Both the position numbers and the translations under genes were made by a program. Below the pieces are notes generated by a model that was not told the origin of the DNA, did not search any database, and was given only the letters and a program-made list of their open reading frames with translations. Source: an uncultured Prevotella sp. (GTDB lineage Bacteria > Bacteroidota > Bacteroidia > Bacteroidales > Bacteroidaceae). From it: 45,874 bases of DNA. The stretch covers positions 1 to 45,874 of the forward strand of contig CAKQDG010000009.1 in assembly GCA_934219025.1 (NCBI GenBank), written 5' to 3'. Positions 1 through 7,913 of this stretch are shown piece after piece (the stretch's first letter is position 1; each line of letters opens with the position of its first letter).

Positions 1-2
1 TA

Positions 3-563
3 GAAGCAAGAACTCAATACATGATTTATAGGAGCGAATATGAAAAATTGGTCGAAGGATTTTGATTTTATGAAATCAGTAACGGCACACTACAAGCCGC
101 TTCGAGACGAAGTCCGTAGGCACAACAGAACACTGGAAGAACGCGGAAAGATTCCAAAGGTAAAGGCCGATACCATCTGGCATTATATTGTCCATGGAGA
201 TACTGATTCAAAAAGACTGCAGAAAATACATGAGACCCATCCGGAAGTAGGCTGAAGATATGCATGGATTTTCGCAAGATGCTGTATGGGGAAGAAAATG
301 CGTATACAATTGATGAATGGCTTGAAGAGGCGGAGGCCTGTCCACTGAAACATATAAGAAGCTTTGCCCGATACATAAGAAAAGATCGCAATGCTGTAGA
401 GCAAGCATGTCATACTTCATTCAGCAATGCGTTGCTTGAAGGAACTGTAAACAAGGCAAAGGCGATTAAAAGGAGCATGTTCAACAGGGCTGGCCCTAAT
501 GTGTTGAGGGCTAAAATGCTTTATTCTAACTGGTTCGGAGAAAAGAATTACCACCTAAATTGA
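3..563 (+). pseudogene. Decayed ISL3-type transposase (C-terminal part, frameshifted)
   Basis: Three overlapping open stretches in different frames look like one broken transposase. Frame 3 is open from the window edge to about 62, frame 1 runs 40-255, and frame 3 again is open from 234 to 563. The last part carries NALLEGTVNKAKAIKRSMF, which resembles the C-terminal block of ISL3-family DDE transposases, where the last catalytic acidic residue sits in the LEGTxNKxKxIKR context. The middle join reads naturally as HPEV then RLKICMDFRKML, so a single-base shift near 240-255 separates two halves of one protein. The N-terminal half with the first catalytic Asp residues lies outside the window or is lost. 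No terminal inverted repeats or target duplication were seen. It should be inactive. Family assignment is from memory of the motif, without a search. Confidence 0.6.
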
Positions 564-719
564 CGAAGAATCAAAAAACTTTTTTATAAAAGGCATATAT
601 CTGAAAGCTATGCCTGAAACAGAACATCGTATGCACAAAACTGAACTACAGAAAGGTGGAAGAGGCTATGAAAAATTGTCATAGCTATTGTGAGTATATC
701 ATAAGAAATTACCGATAAG

Positions 720-971
720 ATGTTTAGACTAAAAGATTTGAAAATCCTTGGCAGCAAGGCGGAACTCGCTTCGCTGCCCGAGGGCAAACTGCTCATCAAC
801 ACCATTAACGCACACTCTTTCAACACGGCAAAGAAGGATGCGTTGTTTGCCGAAGCTCTGGCATGAGTAGATGTGCTCATGCCACCAGAATACAAAAAAG
901 TGTTTGTATGCAACAACCATAAAGTGGAAGTGAGCAGAAACTACGGGGATAGCAAAACAATAGAGCTTTGA
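720..971 (+). pseudogene. Truncated WecG/TagA/CpsF-like glycosyltransferase with internal stop
   Basis: An ATG at 720 opens a 48-codon frame whose LLINTINAHSFNTAKKDALF segment resembles the N-terminus of WecG/TagA/CpsF glycosyltransferases, which add N-acetylmannosaminuronate-type sugars to lipid carriers in surface polysaccharide synthesis. The frame stops at a TGA at 864-866 but continues without a shift to 971; the residues just after the stop (VDVLMP) fit the expected GD-VLIPDG of the family, after which similarity is lost. Intact members have roughly 240 residues, so most of the catalytic domain is missing. The simplest reading is a polysaccharide-locus remnant made by a nonsense mutation plus an internal deletion. 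The tail (882-971) is unrecognised and could be from another gene. Its position between a transposase remnant and a tRNA gene suggests a recombination scar. Confidence 0.5.
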
Positions 972-1037
972 GCGTATGACGGAACATAATCTCGTGTCGC
1001 TCTTATTGCCTTTGTTTAATATATACGTGTAATAAAC

Positions 1038-1076
1038 AGAAAAAGAGGTATTTACACAAGTAAATATCTCTTTCTG
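1038..1076 (-). terminator. Intrinsic terminator after tRNA-Arg
   Basis: Arms 1042-1055 and 1060-1073 pair over 14 positions with one G-T pair around a 4-base loop. On the minus strand the second arm runs into a T stretch. It lies just downstream of the tRNA in its direction of transcription. Confidence 0.75.
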
Positions 1077-1089
1077 AAAATCAATTTCG

Positions 1090-1163
1090 TGACTCCGCTG
1101 GGATTCAAACCCGGAACCTTCTGATCCGTAGTCAGATGCTCTATTCAGTTGAGCTACGGAGCC
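1090..1163 (-). tRNA. tRNA-Arg (anticodon ACG)
   Basis: The minus strand folds as a 74-base tRNA. The acceptor strand at 1157-1163 pairs with 1091-1097, with one G-T pair. The anticodon stem TCTGA/TCAGA encloses the loop CTACGGA, giving anticodon ACG, which reads Arg CGN codons after A34 is converted to inosine. The T arm has the usual GGTTTGAATCC-like core. The discriminator is A at 1090 and CCA is not encoded. It has its own promoter (1182-1213) and terminator (1038-1076). The neighbouring transposase and glycosyltransferase remnants make this a plausible old insertion hot spot, but no attachment-site duplication was found. Confidence 0.93.
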
Positions 1164-1181
1164 ATTTCTTAATTGCGAGTG

Positions 1182-1213
1182 CAAAGGTAGTGAGTTTTTT
1201 TGTTACTGCCAAA
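1182..1213 (-). promoter_or_regulatory. Bacteroidota-type promoter for tRNA-Arg
   Basis: On the minus strand TACCTTTG (1182-1189) matches the -7 element TAnnTTTG, and TTTG (1210-1213) lies 20 bases upstream. The predicted start is a few bases before the mature tRNA 5' end at 1163. Confidence 0.7.
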
Positions 1214-1260
1214 TGTTTTTGAGAATAATTTTGAAAAATGCTGTTTGTTTTACAAAATGA

Positions 1261-1345
1261 GGCAGGTAGGACTGATTGACAGATAAGGCAAATAGGACGG
1301 ATAAGACAAATAGGACATATAAGGCAAATAGGACTGATAGGACAG
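1261..1345 (+). repeat. 18-bp tandem repeat upstream of the TonB-dependent receptor
   Basis: Three adjacent 18-base units, at 1286-1303, 1304-1321 and 1322-1339, share the core CAAATAGGAC and differ at a few positions. A longer degenerate unit precedes them (1261-1285) and a partial one follows. The array fills much of the gap between the tRNA promoter and the receptor start. It has no spacers, so it is not a CRISPR array. No clear TAnnTTTG promoter for the receptor was found in 1214-1411. The copy number could vary by slippage, but that is inference. Confidence 0.8.
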
Positions 1346-1411
1346 TTGGGGATAAATATAATTGTTGGGCATACACAATAAAAGCGGGAAAACGTCGTTT
1401 ATTATAAAATT

Positions 1412-3790
1412 ATGAAACAGAAGACAATATTTTTTATAATAATGCTGAACCTTGTTGCTGTTGTGACTTGGGGACAGACGTTCACGCTTCAGGGAAAGGT
1501 GACCGACAGCAACAATAATCCTGTGGAACTTGCCACGGTTGCCGTGGCAAAGCAGGGGAAGGTAACGATGACGAATCTCAAGGGAGAATATTCCATACAG
1601 CTTCATTCTGCCGACAGCGTCGTCGTGAGGTATTCTATGGTGGGATACAAAACAAAAACGCGTGTGTTGCGCAGACCGCGTGGCAAGCAGACCCTGCTTA
1701 TACAGTTGTTTGACGACAACCAGATTGGCGAGGTTACGGTTGTTGCCAAGAAGCGGCAGACGGGCACAACGGAGCAGCTTGATGTGAAGAACACTCAGAA
1801 CACGCCGTCGGCCACGGGAAATGCCGTTGAAGAGCTGATTCAGCAGCAGGCAGGTGTGTCGTCGCACAGCGAGCTGTCGTCGCAGTACAACGTGCGAGGC
1901 GGTAGCTTCGACGAGAACAGTGTGTATATAAACGGTGTGGAGATTTACCGTCCGTTTCTTGTGAGGAGCGGTCAGCAGGAGGGGCTCTCCATCATCAATC
2001 CCGATATGGTGAAGAGTATCGGTTTCTCCACCGGAGGCTTTGAGGCAAAATACGGCGACAAGATGTCGTCGGCTCTCGACATAACTTATAAGCAACCAAA
2101 GAAGTTCGAGGCAAAGGTAACGGCAAGTATGCTTGGTGCTTCGACATACGTAGGGGTGAGCAACAAGAAATTTTCGTGGAGCAACGGTTTGCGCTACAAG
2201 ACAAACCGCTATCTGCTCGGTTCGTTGCAGACAAAGGGAGAGTATAATCCGAACTTCCTTGACTATCAGACCTATCTCACATATAAGCCCAACAAGCGGT
2301 GGACGATAGAGCTGATGGGAGACATATCCGAGAATCATTATAACTTTGCTCCGTCTGACCGTGAGACAAACTTCGGTACGATGGAGAATGTAAAATCATT
2401 CAAGGTGTATTTCGACGGCAAGGAGAGGGATTTGTTCCGCACCTATTTCGGAACGTTTACCATTACCCGCCATTTTACCGACAAGACTTCGCTCTCGCTT
2501 ATCGGTTCGGCTTACAGCACGAACGAACAGGAAAAATATACAATACAGGGGCAGTATTGGCTCACACAAACCGAGACGAGCGAGAATCTGGGAGTGGGAA
2601 CGTATATGGAACATGCGCGCAATTACCTAAAGGCAAATGTGAAGAGCCTGAAGCTCGCTTTTGCTCACAAGGCAAAGCGCCACGAGGTTCTTGCAGGACT
2701 TGTTTACAAGCTGGAGCATGTGGATGAGTACAGCAAGGAATACGAGATGCGCGATTCGAGCGGATACAACATTCCGCACACGGGCGAGGACATGAAGATG
2801 ATATATTCGCTGAATGCACGCAACAAGCTCGATGCCAACCGCCTTGAAACTTATATCCAGGATACTTACAGATTTACGAGCAGCGGTCAGCACACGTTCT
2901 TCACGCTGAACTATGGATTGCGCTTCAGCCACTGGAACTTCAACAAGGAGACGATCTTGAGTCCGAGAGTTTCGCTCAGTGTCGTTCCGCCGTTCAACAA
3001 CAACGTAACGTTCCGTTTTGCCACAGGTCTTTATTATCAGGCCCCGTTCTTCAAGGAACTTCGCGACACGACAACGGTGGATGGTACGACATACGCCACA
3101 TTGAACAAGAAGATAAAGAGTCAGCGCTCCATACATTTCATTGCAGCGTATGACTATAAGTTCAAGATGAACGACCGTCCGTATAAATTTACTGCCGAGG
3201 CTTATTACAAGGCATTGGGCAACATCGTGCCGTATAGTGTGAACAACGTGAAGATTGTTTATGACGCCAGTGAGCAATGCAGCGGCCATGCCATGGGACT
3301 CGACCTGAAACTATACGGAGAGTTTGTTCCGGGCACTGATTCATGGGTGAGTCTTTCGCTTATGGACACGAAGATAAACCTGAAAGGTAAGAGCATACCG
3401 ATGCCAACCGACCAGCGCTATTCGCTGAATCTTTATTTCACCGACTATTTCCCAGGCACCGACAAATGGCGCATGTCTCTGAAACTCGCATTTGCCGACG
3501 GTCTGCCTTTCGGACCGCCTCACCGCGATCTCTCAACCATGCAGTTTAGAGCTCCGGCATACAAGCGTGCGGATATCGGCATGAGCTACTGTCTGTTCAA
3601 CAGGGAAAAGAGCGAGAAGAAAAAATCCGTGTTCAAGAATGTTTGGCTTGGACTTGACTGCTTGAATCTTTTTGGTATAAACAACGTGAATTCATATTAT
3701 TGGATAACGGATGTAACAAATCAGCAGTATGCCATACCGAATTATCTTACGGGGCGCCAGATAAATGCAAGGCTGTCGGTTGAGTTCTGA
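1412..3790 (+). CDS. TonB-dependent outer-membrane receptor
   Basis: This 792-residue protein has a signal peptide of about 22 residues ending near TWGQ. A carboxypeptidase-regulatory-like beta domain follows (about 25-105; LQGKVTDSNNNPVELATV), then a plug domain (about 120-230; with YNVRGGSFDENSVYINGVEIYRP) and an outer-membrane barrel ending in the aromatic-terminated strand NARLSVEF. It should import an unidentified ligand across the outer membrane with TonB-ExbBD energy. It is shorter than SusC-type receptors (about 1000 residues) and has no susD neighbour, so a glycan role is not supported; siderophore, cobalamin, peptide or metal ligands are possible. It stands alone, with a strong terminator behind it at 3846-3874. 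No ligand can be called from sequence. Confidence 0.9.
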   Translation: MKQKTIFFIIMLNLVAVVTWGQTFTLQGKVTDSNNNPVELATVAVAKQGKVTMTNLKGEYSIQLHSADSVVVRYSMVGYKTKTRVLRRPRGKQTLLIQLFDDNQIGEVTVVAKKRQTGTTEQLDVKNTQNTPSATGNAVEELIQQQAGVSSHSELSSQYNVRGGSFDENSVYINGVEIYRPFLVRSGQQEGLSIINPDMVKSIGFSTGGFEAKYGDKMSSALDITYKQPKKFEAKVTASMLGASTYVGVSNKKFSWSNGLRYKTNRYLLGSLQTKGEYNPNFLDYQTYLTYKPNKRWTIELMGDISENHYNFAPSDRETNFGTMENVKSFKVYFDGKERDLFRTYFGTFTITRHFTDKTSLSLIGSAYSTNEQEKYTIQGQYWLTQTETSENLGVGTYMEHARNYLKANVKSLKLAFAHKAKRHEVLAGLVYKLEHVDEYSKEYEMRDSSGYNIPHTGEDMKMIYSLNARNKLDANRLETYIQDTYRFTSSGQHTFFTLNYGLRFSHWNFNKETILSPRVSLSVVPPFNNNVTFRFATGLYYQAPFFKELRDTTTVDGTTYATLNKKIKSQRSIHFIAAYDYKFKMNDRPYKFTAEAYYKALGNIVPYSVNNVKIVYDASEQCSGHAMGLDLKLYGEFVPGTDSWVSLSLMDTKINLKGKSIPMPTDQRYSLNLYFTDYFPGTDKWRMSLKLAFADGLPFGPPHRDLSTMQFRAPAYKRADIGMSYCLFNREKSEKKKSVFKNVWLGLDCLNLFGINNVNSYYWITDVTNQQYAIPNYLTGRQINARLSVEF

Positions 3791-3845
3791 CAGGCAATCT
3801 GTAATAGATATGCAAGGTTTATCCTTTACGGATGTTTGAAATATG

Positions 3846-3874
3846 GGCATGCAGTTATTGCATGCCTTTTTTTT
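3846..3874 (+). terminator. Intrinsic terminator after the TonB-dependent receptor
   Basis: GGCATGCA (3846-3853) and TGCATGCC (3859-3866) form a perfect 8-bp stem with a 5-base loop, followed by eight T (3867-3874). It separates the receptor from the leu operon. The stretch 3875-3989 is AT-rich with nothing else recognisable. Confidence 0.85.
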
Positions 3875-3989
3875 GTATTCTTTACTGCATGCTTTTTATG
3901 CTATATAACATATAAATGTTTTATAATAGAAGAAAAATGGGTGTAAAACTTTCTATTTATAAATAAAATGACAAAAAATCTACGAATTA

Positions 3990-4021
3990 TTTGTTTATTT
4001 GAGGTATTCTGTATATATTTG
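3990..4021 (+). promoter_or_regulatory. Promoter of the leucine operon
   Basis: TTTG (3990-3993), 20 bases, then TATATTTG (4014-4021) match the Bacteroidota -33/-7 consensus. The expected transcription start near 4028 gives a leader of about 250 bases before leuA, containing the leader peptide and attenuator. Confidence 0.75.
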
Positions 4022-4049
4022 CACCCAGAAACAAGAAAGAAATAAGATT

Positions 4050-4133
4050 ATGAATACGACTAATGTTTTTCGCAGCCTATGCCTACTACTACACGAAGGT
4101 GTTGTAGGTGAAAAGGTATGTGTTATATCATAG
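4050..4133 (+). CDS. Leucine operon leader peptide (leuL-like)
   Basis: A 27-codon ORF starts at an ATG preceded by an A-rich leader like those of other genes here, and stops at TAG 4131-4133. The peptide is MNTTNVFRSLCLLLHEGVVG followed by seven residues. Four of its codons 10-14 are leucine, and all four are CTA. CTA is rare in the large genes of the window, and the leuL of enteric bacteria likewise uses CTA. The peptide itself probably has no function; translation through the Leu codons would sense charged tRNA-Leu. It ends before the terminator stem at 4157, and its last third overlaps the segment that can form the antiterminator. It is unrelated by sequence to the enteric leader, so the call rests on architecture and position upstream of leuA. 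Confidence 0.7.
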   Translation: MNTTNVFRSLCLLLHEGVVGEKVCVIS

Positions 4134-4195
4134 TGATGTGTGTTATTAAAGATAGGGCCTTTCCACTGAAAAGTGAGAAAGGCTTTATTGTTCTT
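4082..4195 (+). promoter_or_regulatory. Ribosome-mediated attenuator upstream of leuA
   Basis: Three alternative pairings are visible. Segment 1:2 joins CCTAC (4082-4086) with GTAGG (4104-4108) and ACAC (4091-4094) with GTGT (4099-4102); it contains most of the Leu codons. Segment 2:3, the antiterminator, pairs GTGAAAAGG (4108-4116) with CCTTTCCAC (4158-4166), eight of nine pairs. Segment 3:4 is the terminator (4157-4183). Segment 2 and the 3' terminator arm are near copies, as expected for competitors. A ribosome stalled at 4083-4091 leaves 4108-4116 free and permits read-through. A ribosome that reaches the stop codon at 4131 covers it and lets the terminator form. The pairings are seen by eye; the mechanism is inferred from the enteric trp and leu systems. 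Confidence 0.68.
4157..4195 (+). terminator. Attenuator terminator of the leu operon
   Basis: GCCTTTC-CACT (4157-4167) pairs with AGTG-A-GAAAGGC (4172-4183) around a GAAA tetraloop with one bulged A, followed by a T-rich tract (4184-4195). It lies between the leader peptide stop and leuA, with no complete gene before it in the transcript, which favours a conditional role. Confidence 0.75.
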
Positions 4196-4281
4196 GACAT
4201 GGCTGTCATTTCGAGATAGATACAAGAAATGACGAGGCTTGTAGGATGGGAAAAAAGAAAACAATACAAACTGAAAGAAAT

Positions 4282-5778
4282 ATGAGCGACAGATTATTTA
4301 TTTTCGACACAACATTGCGCGACGGAGAGCAAGTTCCGGGTTGTCAGTTGAACACGGTGGAAAAGATACAGGTGGCAAAACAGCTGGAACAGCTTGGCGT
4401 GGATGTGATAGAGGCGGGTTTTCCGATATCAAGTCCGGGAGATTTCAATTCCGTGATAGAAATATCCAAGGCGGTAACGTGGCCCACGATATGCGCGCTG
4501 ACCAGAGCTGTGGAAAAAGACATCGATGTTGCAGCCGATGCCTTGCGCTATGCCCGCCACAAGAGAATACACACGGGTATAGGCACGAGCGACTCGCATA
4601 TAAAATACAAGTTCAACAGTAATCGTGAAGAGATTATAGAGCGTGCTGTGGCAGCCGTGAAATATGCCCGCCGGTATGTAGACGATGTGGAATTCTATGC
4701 CGAGGATGCCGGCAGAACCGACAATGAATATCTTGCCCGTGTTGTGGAGGCAGTGATAAAGGCAGGAGCTACCGTAGTAAACATACCCGACACCACGGGC
4801 TATTGCTTGCCAGAAGAATACGGTCAGAAGATAAAGTATCTGATGGAGAATGTTTCGAACATCGACAAGGCGATAATCTCCACGCATTGCCACAACGACC
4901 TGGGCATGGCAACAGCCAATACCTTCTGTGGAGTGCAGAATGGCGCACGCCAGGTGGAGGTTACGATAAACGGCATTGGCGAGCGCGCCGGAAACACGGC
5001 GCTTGAGGAGATTGCCATGATACTGAAGTGTCATAAGGGGCTCGGTATAGAAACAAATATCAATACGCAGAAGATTTGTTCCACGAGCCGCATGGTGAGC
5101 AGTCTGATGAATATGCCGGTGCAGCCCAACAAGGCAATAGTGGGCAGAAACGCCTTTGCACATTCCAGTGGCATTCACCAGGACGGAGTGTTGAAGAACG
5201 TAACGACATACGAAATAATAAACCCGAAGGATGTGGGCGTGGACGACAACTCTATCGTGCTGACGGCACGTAGCGGCAGGGCCGCGCTGAAACACCGTCT
5301 GTCGGTGCTTGGCGTGAACTATGACGATGATGAAAAGCTCGACAGTATTTACCAGCAGTTCCTTCGTCTTGCCGACAAGAAAAAGGAGATAAACGACGAC
5401 GACGTGCTGATGCTTGCCGGTGCAGACCGGGCCGAGGCGCATGCCGTGAAACTTGATTTCCTTCAGGTTACCACCGGGATGGGAGTGAAGAGCGTGGCAA
5501 GTATCGGACTCGATATCTCCGGACAGAAGTTTGAGGAAGCATCCACCGGCAACGGTCCTGTGGATGCAGCAATAAAGGCTCTGAAAAAGATAATCCAGAA
5601 GCATATGACACTCAAGGAGTTTACCATCCAGGCAATCAGCAAGGGCAGCGACGACGTTGGAAAGGTGCACATGCAAGTAGAGTATGAAGGACACGTGTAC
5701 TACGGCTTCGGTGCAAACACGGATATTGTAACAGCTTCGGTAGAGGCATATATAGATTGTATAAACAAGTTTAAATAA
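4282..5778 (+). CDS. leuA: 2-isopropylmalate synthase
   Basis: The enzyme condenses acetyl-CoA with 2-oxoisovalerate, the first committed step of leucine synthesis. The N-terminal DRE-TIM barrel opens with [13 protein letters not shown], has the HCHNDLGMA metal/substrate motif and NGIGERAGN, and is followed by a linker and the C-terminal LeuA allosteric domain, ending with a [19 protein letters not shown] segment typical of leucine-feedback-sensitive forms. The chosen ATG (4282, reading MSDRLFIF) gives 498 residues, the usual length; an upstream in-frame ATG at 4246 would add 12 lysine-rich residues with little support. leuC begins 4 bases after the stop. Regulation is probably by the upstream attenuator and by leucine feedback. 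No homocitrate- or citramalate-synthase-specific features were noticed, and the leuCDB context supports LeuA. Confidence 0.96.
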   Translation: MSDRLFIFDTTLRDGEQVPGCQLNTVEKIQVAKQLEQLGVDVIEAGFPISSPGDFNSVIEISKAVTWPTICALTRAVEKDIDVAADALRYARHKRIHTGIGTSDSHIKYKFNSNREEIIERAVAAVKYARRYVDDVEFYAEDAGRTDNEYLARVVEAVIKAGATVVNIPDTTGYCLPEEYGQKIKYLMENVSNIDKAIISTHCHNDLGMATANTFCGVQNGARQVEVTINGIGERAGNTALEEIAMILKCHKGLGIETNINTQKICSTSRMVSSLMNMPVQPNKAIVGRNAFAHSSGIHQDGVLKNVTTYEIINPKDVGVDDNSIVLTARSGRAALKHRLSVLGVNYDDDEKLDSIYQQFLRLADKKKEINDDDVLMLAGADRAEAHAVKLDFLQVTTGMGVKSVASIGLDISGQKFEEASTGNGPVDAAIKALKKIIQKHMTLKEFTIQAISKGSDDVGKVHMQVEYEGHVYYGFGANTDIVTASVEAYIDCINKFK

Positions 5779-5782
5779 GAAG

Positions 5783-7180
5783 ATGCGAACATTATTTGAC
5801 AAGATATGGGACTGCCATGTGGTTCAGAACGTGGAAGACGGTCCTACACAGCTGTATATCGACAGGCTCTATTGTCATGAGGTAACATCCCCGCAGGCTT
5901 TCGACGGGCTCAGAAGACGAGGACTGAAATGTTTCCGGCCGCAGAATATCTTTTGTATGCCCGACCATAACATTCCGACACACGACCAGGACAAGCCGAT
6001 AGAAGACCCCGTGTCGAGAAATCAGGTGGACACGCTGAGCAAGAATACCTCAGAATTCGAACTGTCGTATTATGGAGTTATGCATCCCGACAATGGTATA
6101 ATACATGTTGTTGGACCAGAGAAAGGACTCTCGCTGCCTGGTATGACAATAGTGTGTGGAGATTCTCACACCAGCACCCACGGTGCGATGGGCGCCATAG
6201 CCTTTGGTATTGGCACGAGTGAAGTGGAGATGGTGATGGCCTCGCAGTGTGTGTTGCAGCAGAAACCAAAGACTATGCGCATAACCGTTGAGGGAAGGCT
6301 CGGAGAATGTGTTACAGCAAAAGACCTTGCCTTGTATCTGATGGAAAGGCTGACAACGTCTGGTGCTACGGGCTATTTTGTGGAATATGCCGGCAGTGCC
6401 GTGAGAAACCTTTCTATGGAAGGCCGGCTTACGCTTTGCAACCTGTCGATAGAGATGGGAGCGCGCGGCGGTATCGTGGCTCCGGATGATGTTACGATTG
6501 AATATGTGCGTGGAAAAGACTTTGCACCGAAGGGGGCAGAATGGGACAAGGCTGTGGCATATTGGCGAACACTGAGGAGCGACGACGATGCCGTGTTTGA
6601 CAAGGAGTACACGTTTGATGCGGCAGACATTGAACCGCGCATTACCTACGGAACGAATCCCGGTATGGGAATAGGTGTTACAGGCAAGGTGCCGTTGCTT
6701 GAAGATGTGGCAGACGAAGCAAAAGCTTCATTCATGAAATCATTGAATTATATGGGCTTTAGACCTGGACAGCAACTACTTGGGCATAAGGTGGACTATG
6801 TTTTTCTTGGAGCTTGCACCAATGGACGGGTGGAAGATTTCAGGGCGTTTGCCTCTATTGTGAAAGGACACAGAAAGGCTCCGGATGTTGTGGCATGGCT
6901 TGTGCCGGGATCGTGGCGCGTGATGCGACAGATAGAAAACGAGGGCATTGACAAAATACTTGTCGAGGCAGGTTTCGAGATACGTCAGCCCGGATGTTCG
7001 GCTTGTCTTGCCATGAACGACGACCAAGTGCCCGAGGGTAAATATTGCGTTTCCACGAGCAACCGTAATTTCGAAGGCCGCCAGGGTAGGGGGGCAAGAA
7101 CCATTCTTGCCAGTCCGCTCGTAGCCGCTGCCGCTGCCATTACGGGCAGAATAACCGATCCGAGGGATTTTTTGAATTAG
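5783..7180 (+). CDS. leuC: 3-isopropylmalate dehydratase, large subunit
   Basis: LeuC with LeuD isomerises 2-isopropylmalate to 3-isopropylmalate through isopropylmaleate. The 465-residue aconitase-fold protein has the expected length. The cluster ligands are visible as Cys in FLGACTNGR and the CxxC in [10 protein letters not shown], binding a [4Fe-4S] centre. The substrate-binding [10 protein letters not shown] and the C-terminal [16 protein letters not shown] segment are present. It follows leuA by 4 bases and is probably translationally coupled. After its stop there is an unusual 107-base gap holding purine-rich repeats before leuD, whereas other junctions in the operon are short. Confidence 0.97.
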   Translation: MRTLFDKIWDCHVVQNVEDGPTQLYIDRLYCHEVTSPQAFDGLRRRGLKCFRPQNIFCMPDHNIPTHDQDKPIEDPVSRNQVDTLSKNTSEFELSYYGVMHPDNGIIHVVGPEKGLSLPGMTIVCGDSHTSTHGAMGAIAFGIGTSEVEMVMASQCVLQQKPKTMRITVEGRLGECVTAKDLALYLMERLTTSGATGYFVEYAGSAVRNLSMEGRLTLCNLSIEMGARGGIVAPDDVTIEYVRGKDFAPKGAEWDKAVAYWRTLRSDDDAVFDKEYTFDAADIEPRITYGTNPGMGIGVTGKVPLLEDVADEAKASFMKSLNYMGFRPGQQLLGHKVDYVFLGACTNGRVEDFRAFASIVKGHRKAPDVVAWLVPGSWRVMRQIENEGIDKILVEAGFEIRQPGCSACLAMNDDQVPEGKYCVSTSNRNFEGRQGRGARTILASPLVAAAAAITGRITDPRDFLN

Positions 7181-7243
7181 GAATTAGAAATTAGGAATGG
7201 AGAATTTTTTTATAAAATGGAGAATGGAAAACTTTGGATGAAG
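7172..7243 (+). repeat. Purine-rich degenerate repeat between leuC and leuD
   Basis: The end of leuC runs directly into overlapping copies of AATTAGGA/AATTAGAA and then AATGGAGAA/AATGGAAAA. The first copies overlap the final leuC codons and stop. Related runs (GAATTAAGAATGAAGAATTA) overlap the 3' end of leuD near 7861-7885. They look like simple-sequence expansion rather than a mobile element: no terminal inverted repeats were found. Confidence 0.6.
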
Positions 7244-7287
7244 AATTTCGTGTGGCTCCTATTCCTTGAAAGCATAAACAATAACTG

Positions 7288-7881
7288 ATGAAGCAGAAAT
7301 TCAATATAATAACAAGCACCTGTGTGCCGCTGCCGCTTGAGAATGTGGACACCGACCAGATTGTGCCGGCTCGTTATCTCAAGACCACTTCGCGCGAAGG
7401 CTTCGGAGACTATCTCTTCAGAGACTGGCGCTATAATGAAGACGGTAGCGAGAATAAAGATTTTGTGTTAAACGACCCTAAGTATAAGGGCGAGATTCTT
7501 GTGGCAGGAAAGAATTTCGGTTCGGGGTCAAGTCGTGAACATGCGGCCTGGGCTATTGCCGACTATGGCTTCCGTGTGGTGGTGAGCAGTTTTTTTGCAG
7601 ATATCCACCGCAACAACGAACTGAACAATTTTGTGCTCCCCGTGGTGGTTAGCGAGCAATTCCTTGCCAATCTCTTTTCGTGTATTTCCGAAAATCCGGA
7701 TACTGTAGTAGAAGTTAATCTTCCTGAACAAACCATAACGAACAAAATAAATGGCAAGAGTGAGCGTTTTGAAATAAACGGCTACAAGAAATATTGCTTG
7801 ATGAACGGTCTTGACGATATTGACTTTCTCGTGCAAAACCGTAACAAGGTGGAGGAGTTTGAATTAAGAATGAAGAATTAA
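7288..7881 (+). CDS. leuD: 3-isopropylmalate dehydratase, small subunit
   Basis: LeuD is the swivelling partner of LeuC in the isopropylmalate isomerase. The 197-residue protein is the normal size. It contains the N-terminal PLPLENVDTDQIVPARYLK motif and the GKNFGSGSSREHAAWA loop that defines the aconitase small-subunit family and contacts the substrate. The ATG at 7288 gives the expected start (MKQKFNIITSTCVPLP). Its last few codons (EELRMKN-like tail) are encoded within a purine-rich repeat run, so the C-terminus probably varies between strains. leuB follows after 32 bases. The 107-base separation from leuC is odd, since the two subunits must be made in equal amounts, but no internal promoter or terminator is visible. 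Confidence 0.96.
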   Translation: MKQKFNIITSTCVPLPLENVDTDQIVPARYLKTTSREGFGDYLFRDWRYNEDGSENKDFVLNDPKYKGEILVAGKNFGSGSSREHAAWAIADYGFRVVVSSFFADIHRNNELNNFVLPVVVSEQFLANLFSCISENPDTVVEVNLPEQTITNKINGKSERFEINGYKKYCLMNGLDDIDFLVQNRNKVEEFELRMKN

Positions 7882-7913
7882 GAATTCATTATATTTATGA
7901 ATTATAAAATTAA

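Noticed and set aside
864..866. Recoded TGA (selenocysteine or read-through) in the glycosyltransferase remnant
   Set aside because: No SECIS-like hairpin was seen, and the rest of the protein is missing anyway, so a plain nonsense mutation suffices.
1261..1345. Possible CRISPR array
   Set aside because: The units are directly adjacent, diverged, and have no unique spacers; no cas genes are present.
1250..2338. Long minus-strand ORF (362 codons) across the repeat and receptor
   Set aside because: It overlaps the receptor gene antisense, has no recognisable domain, and its repeated Tyr-Leu-Pro tail is just the 18-bp repeat read backwards.
4429..5802. Long minus-strand ORF (457 codons) opposite leuA
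   Set aside because: leuA is unambiguous on the plus strand; the opposite frame is a composition shadow with no family resemblance.
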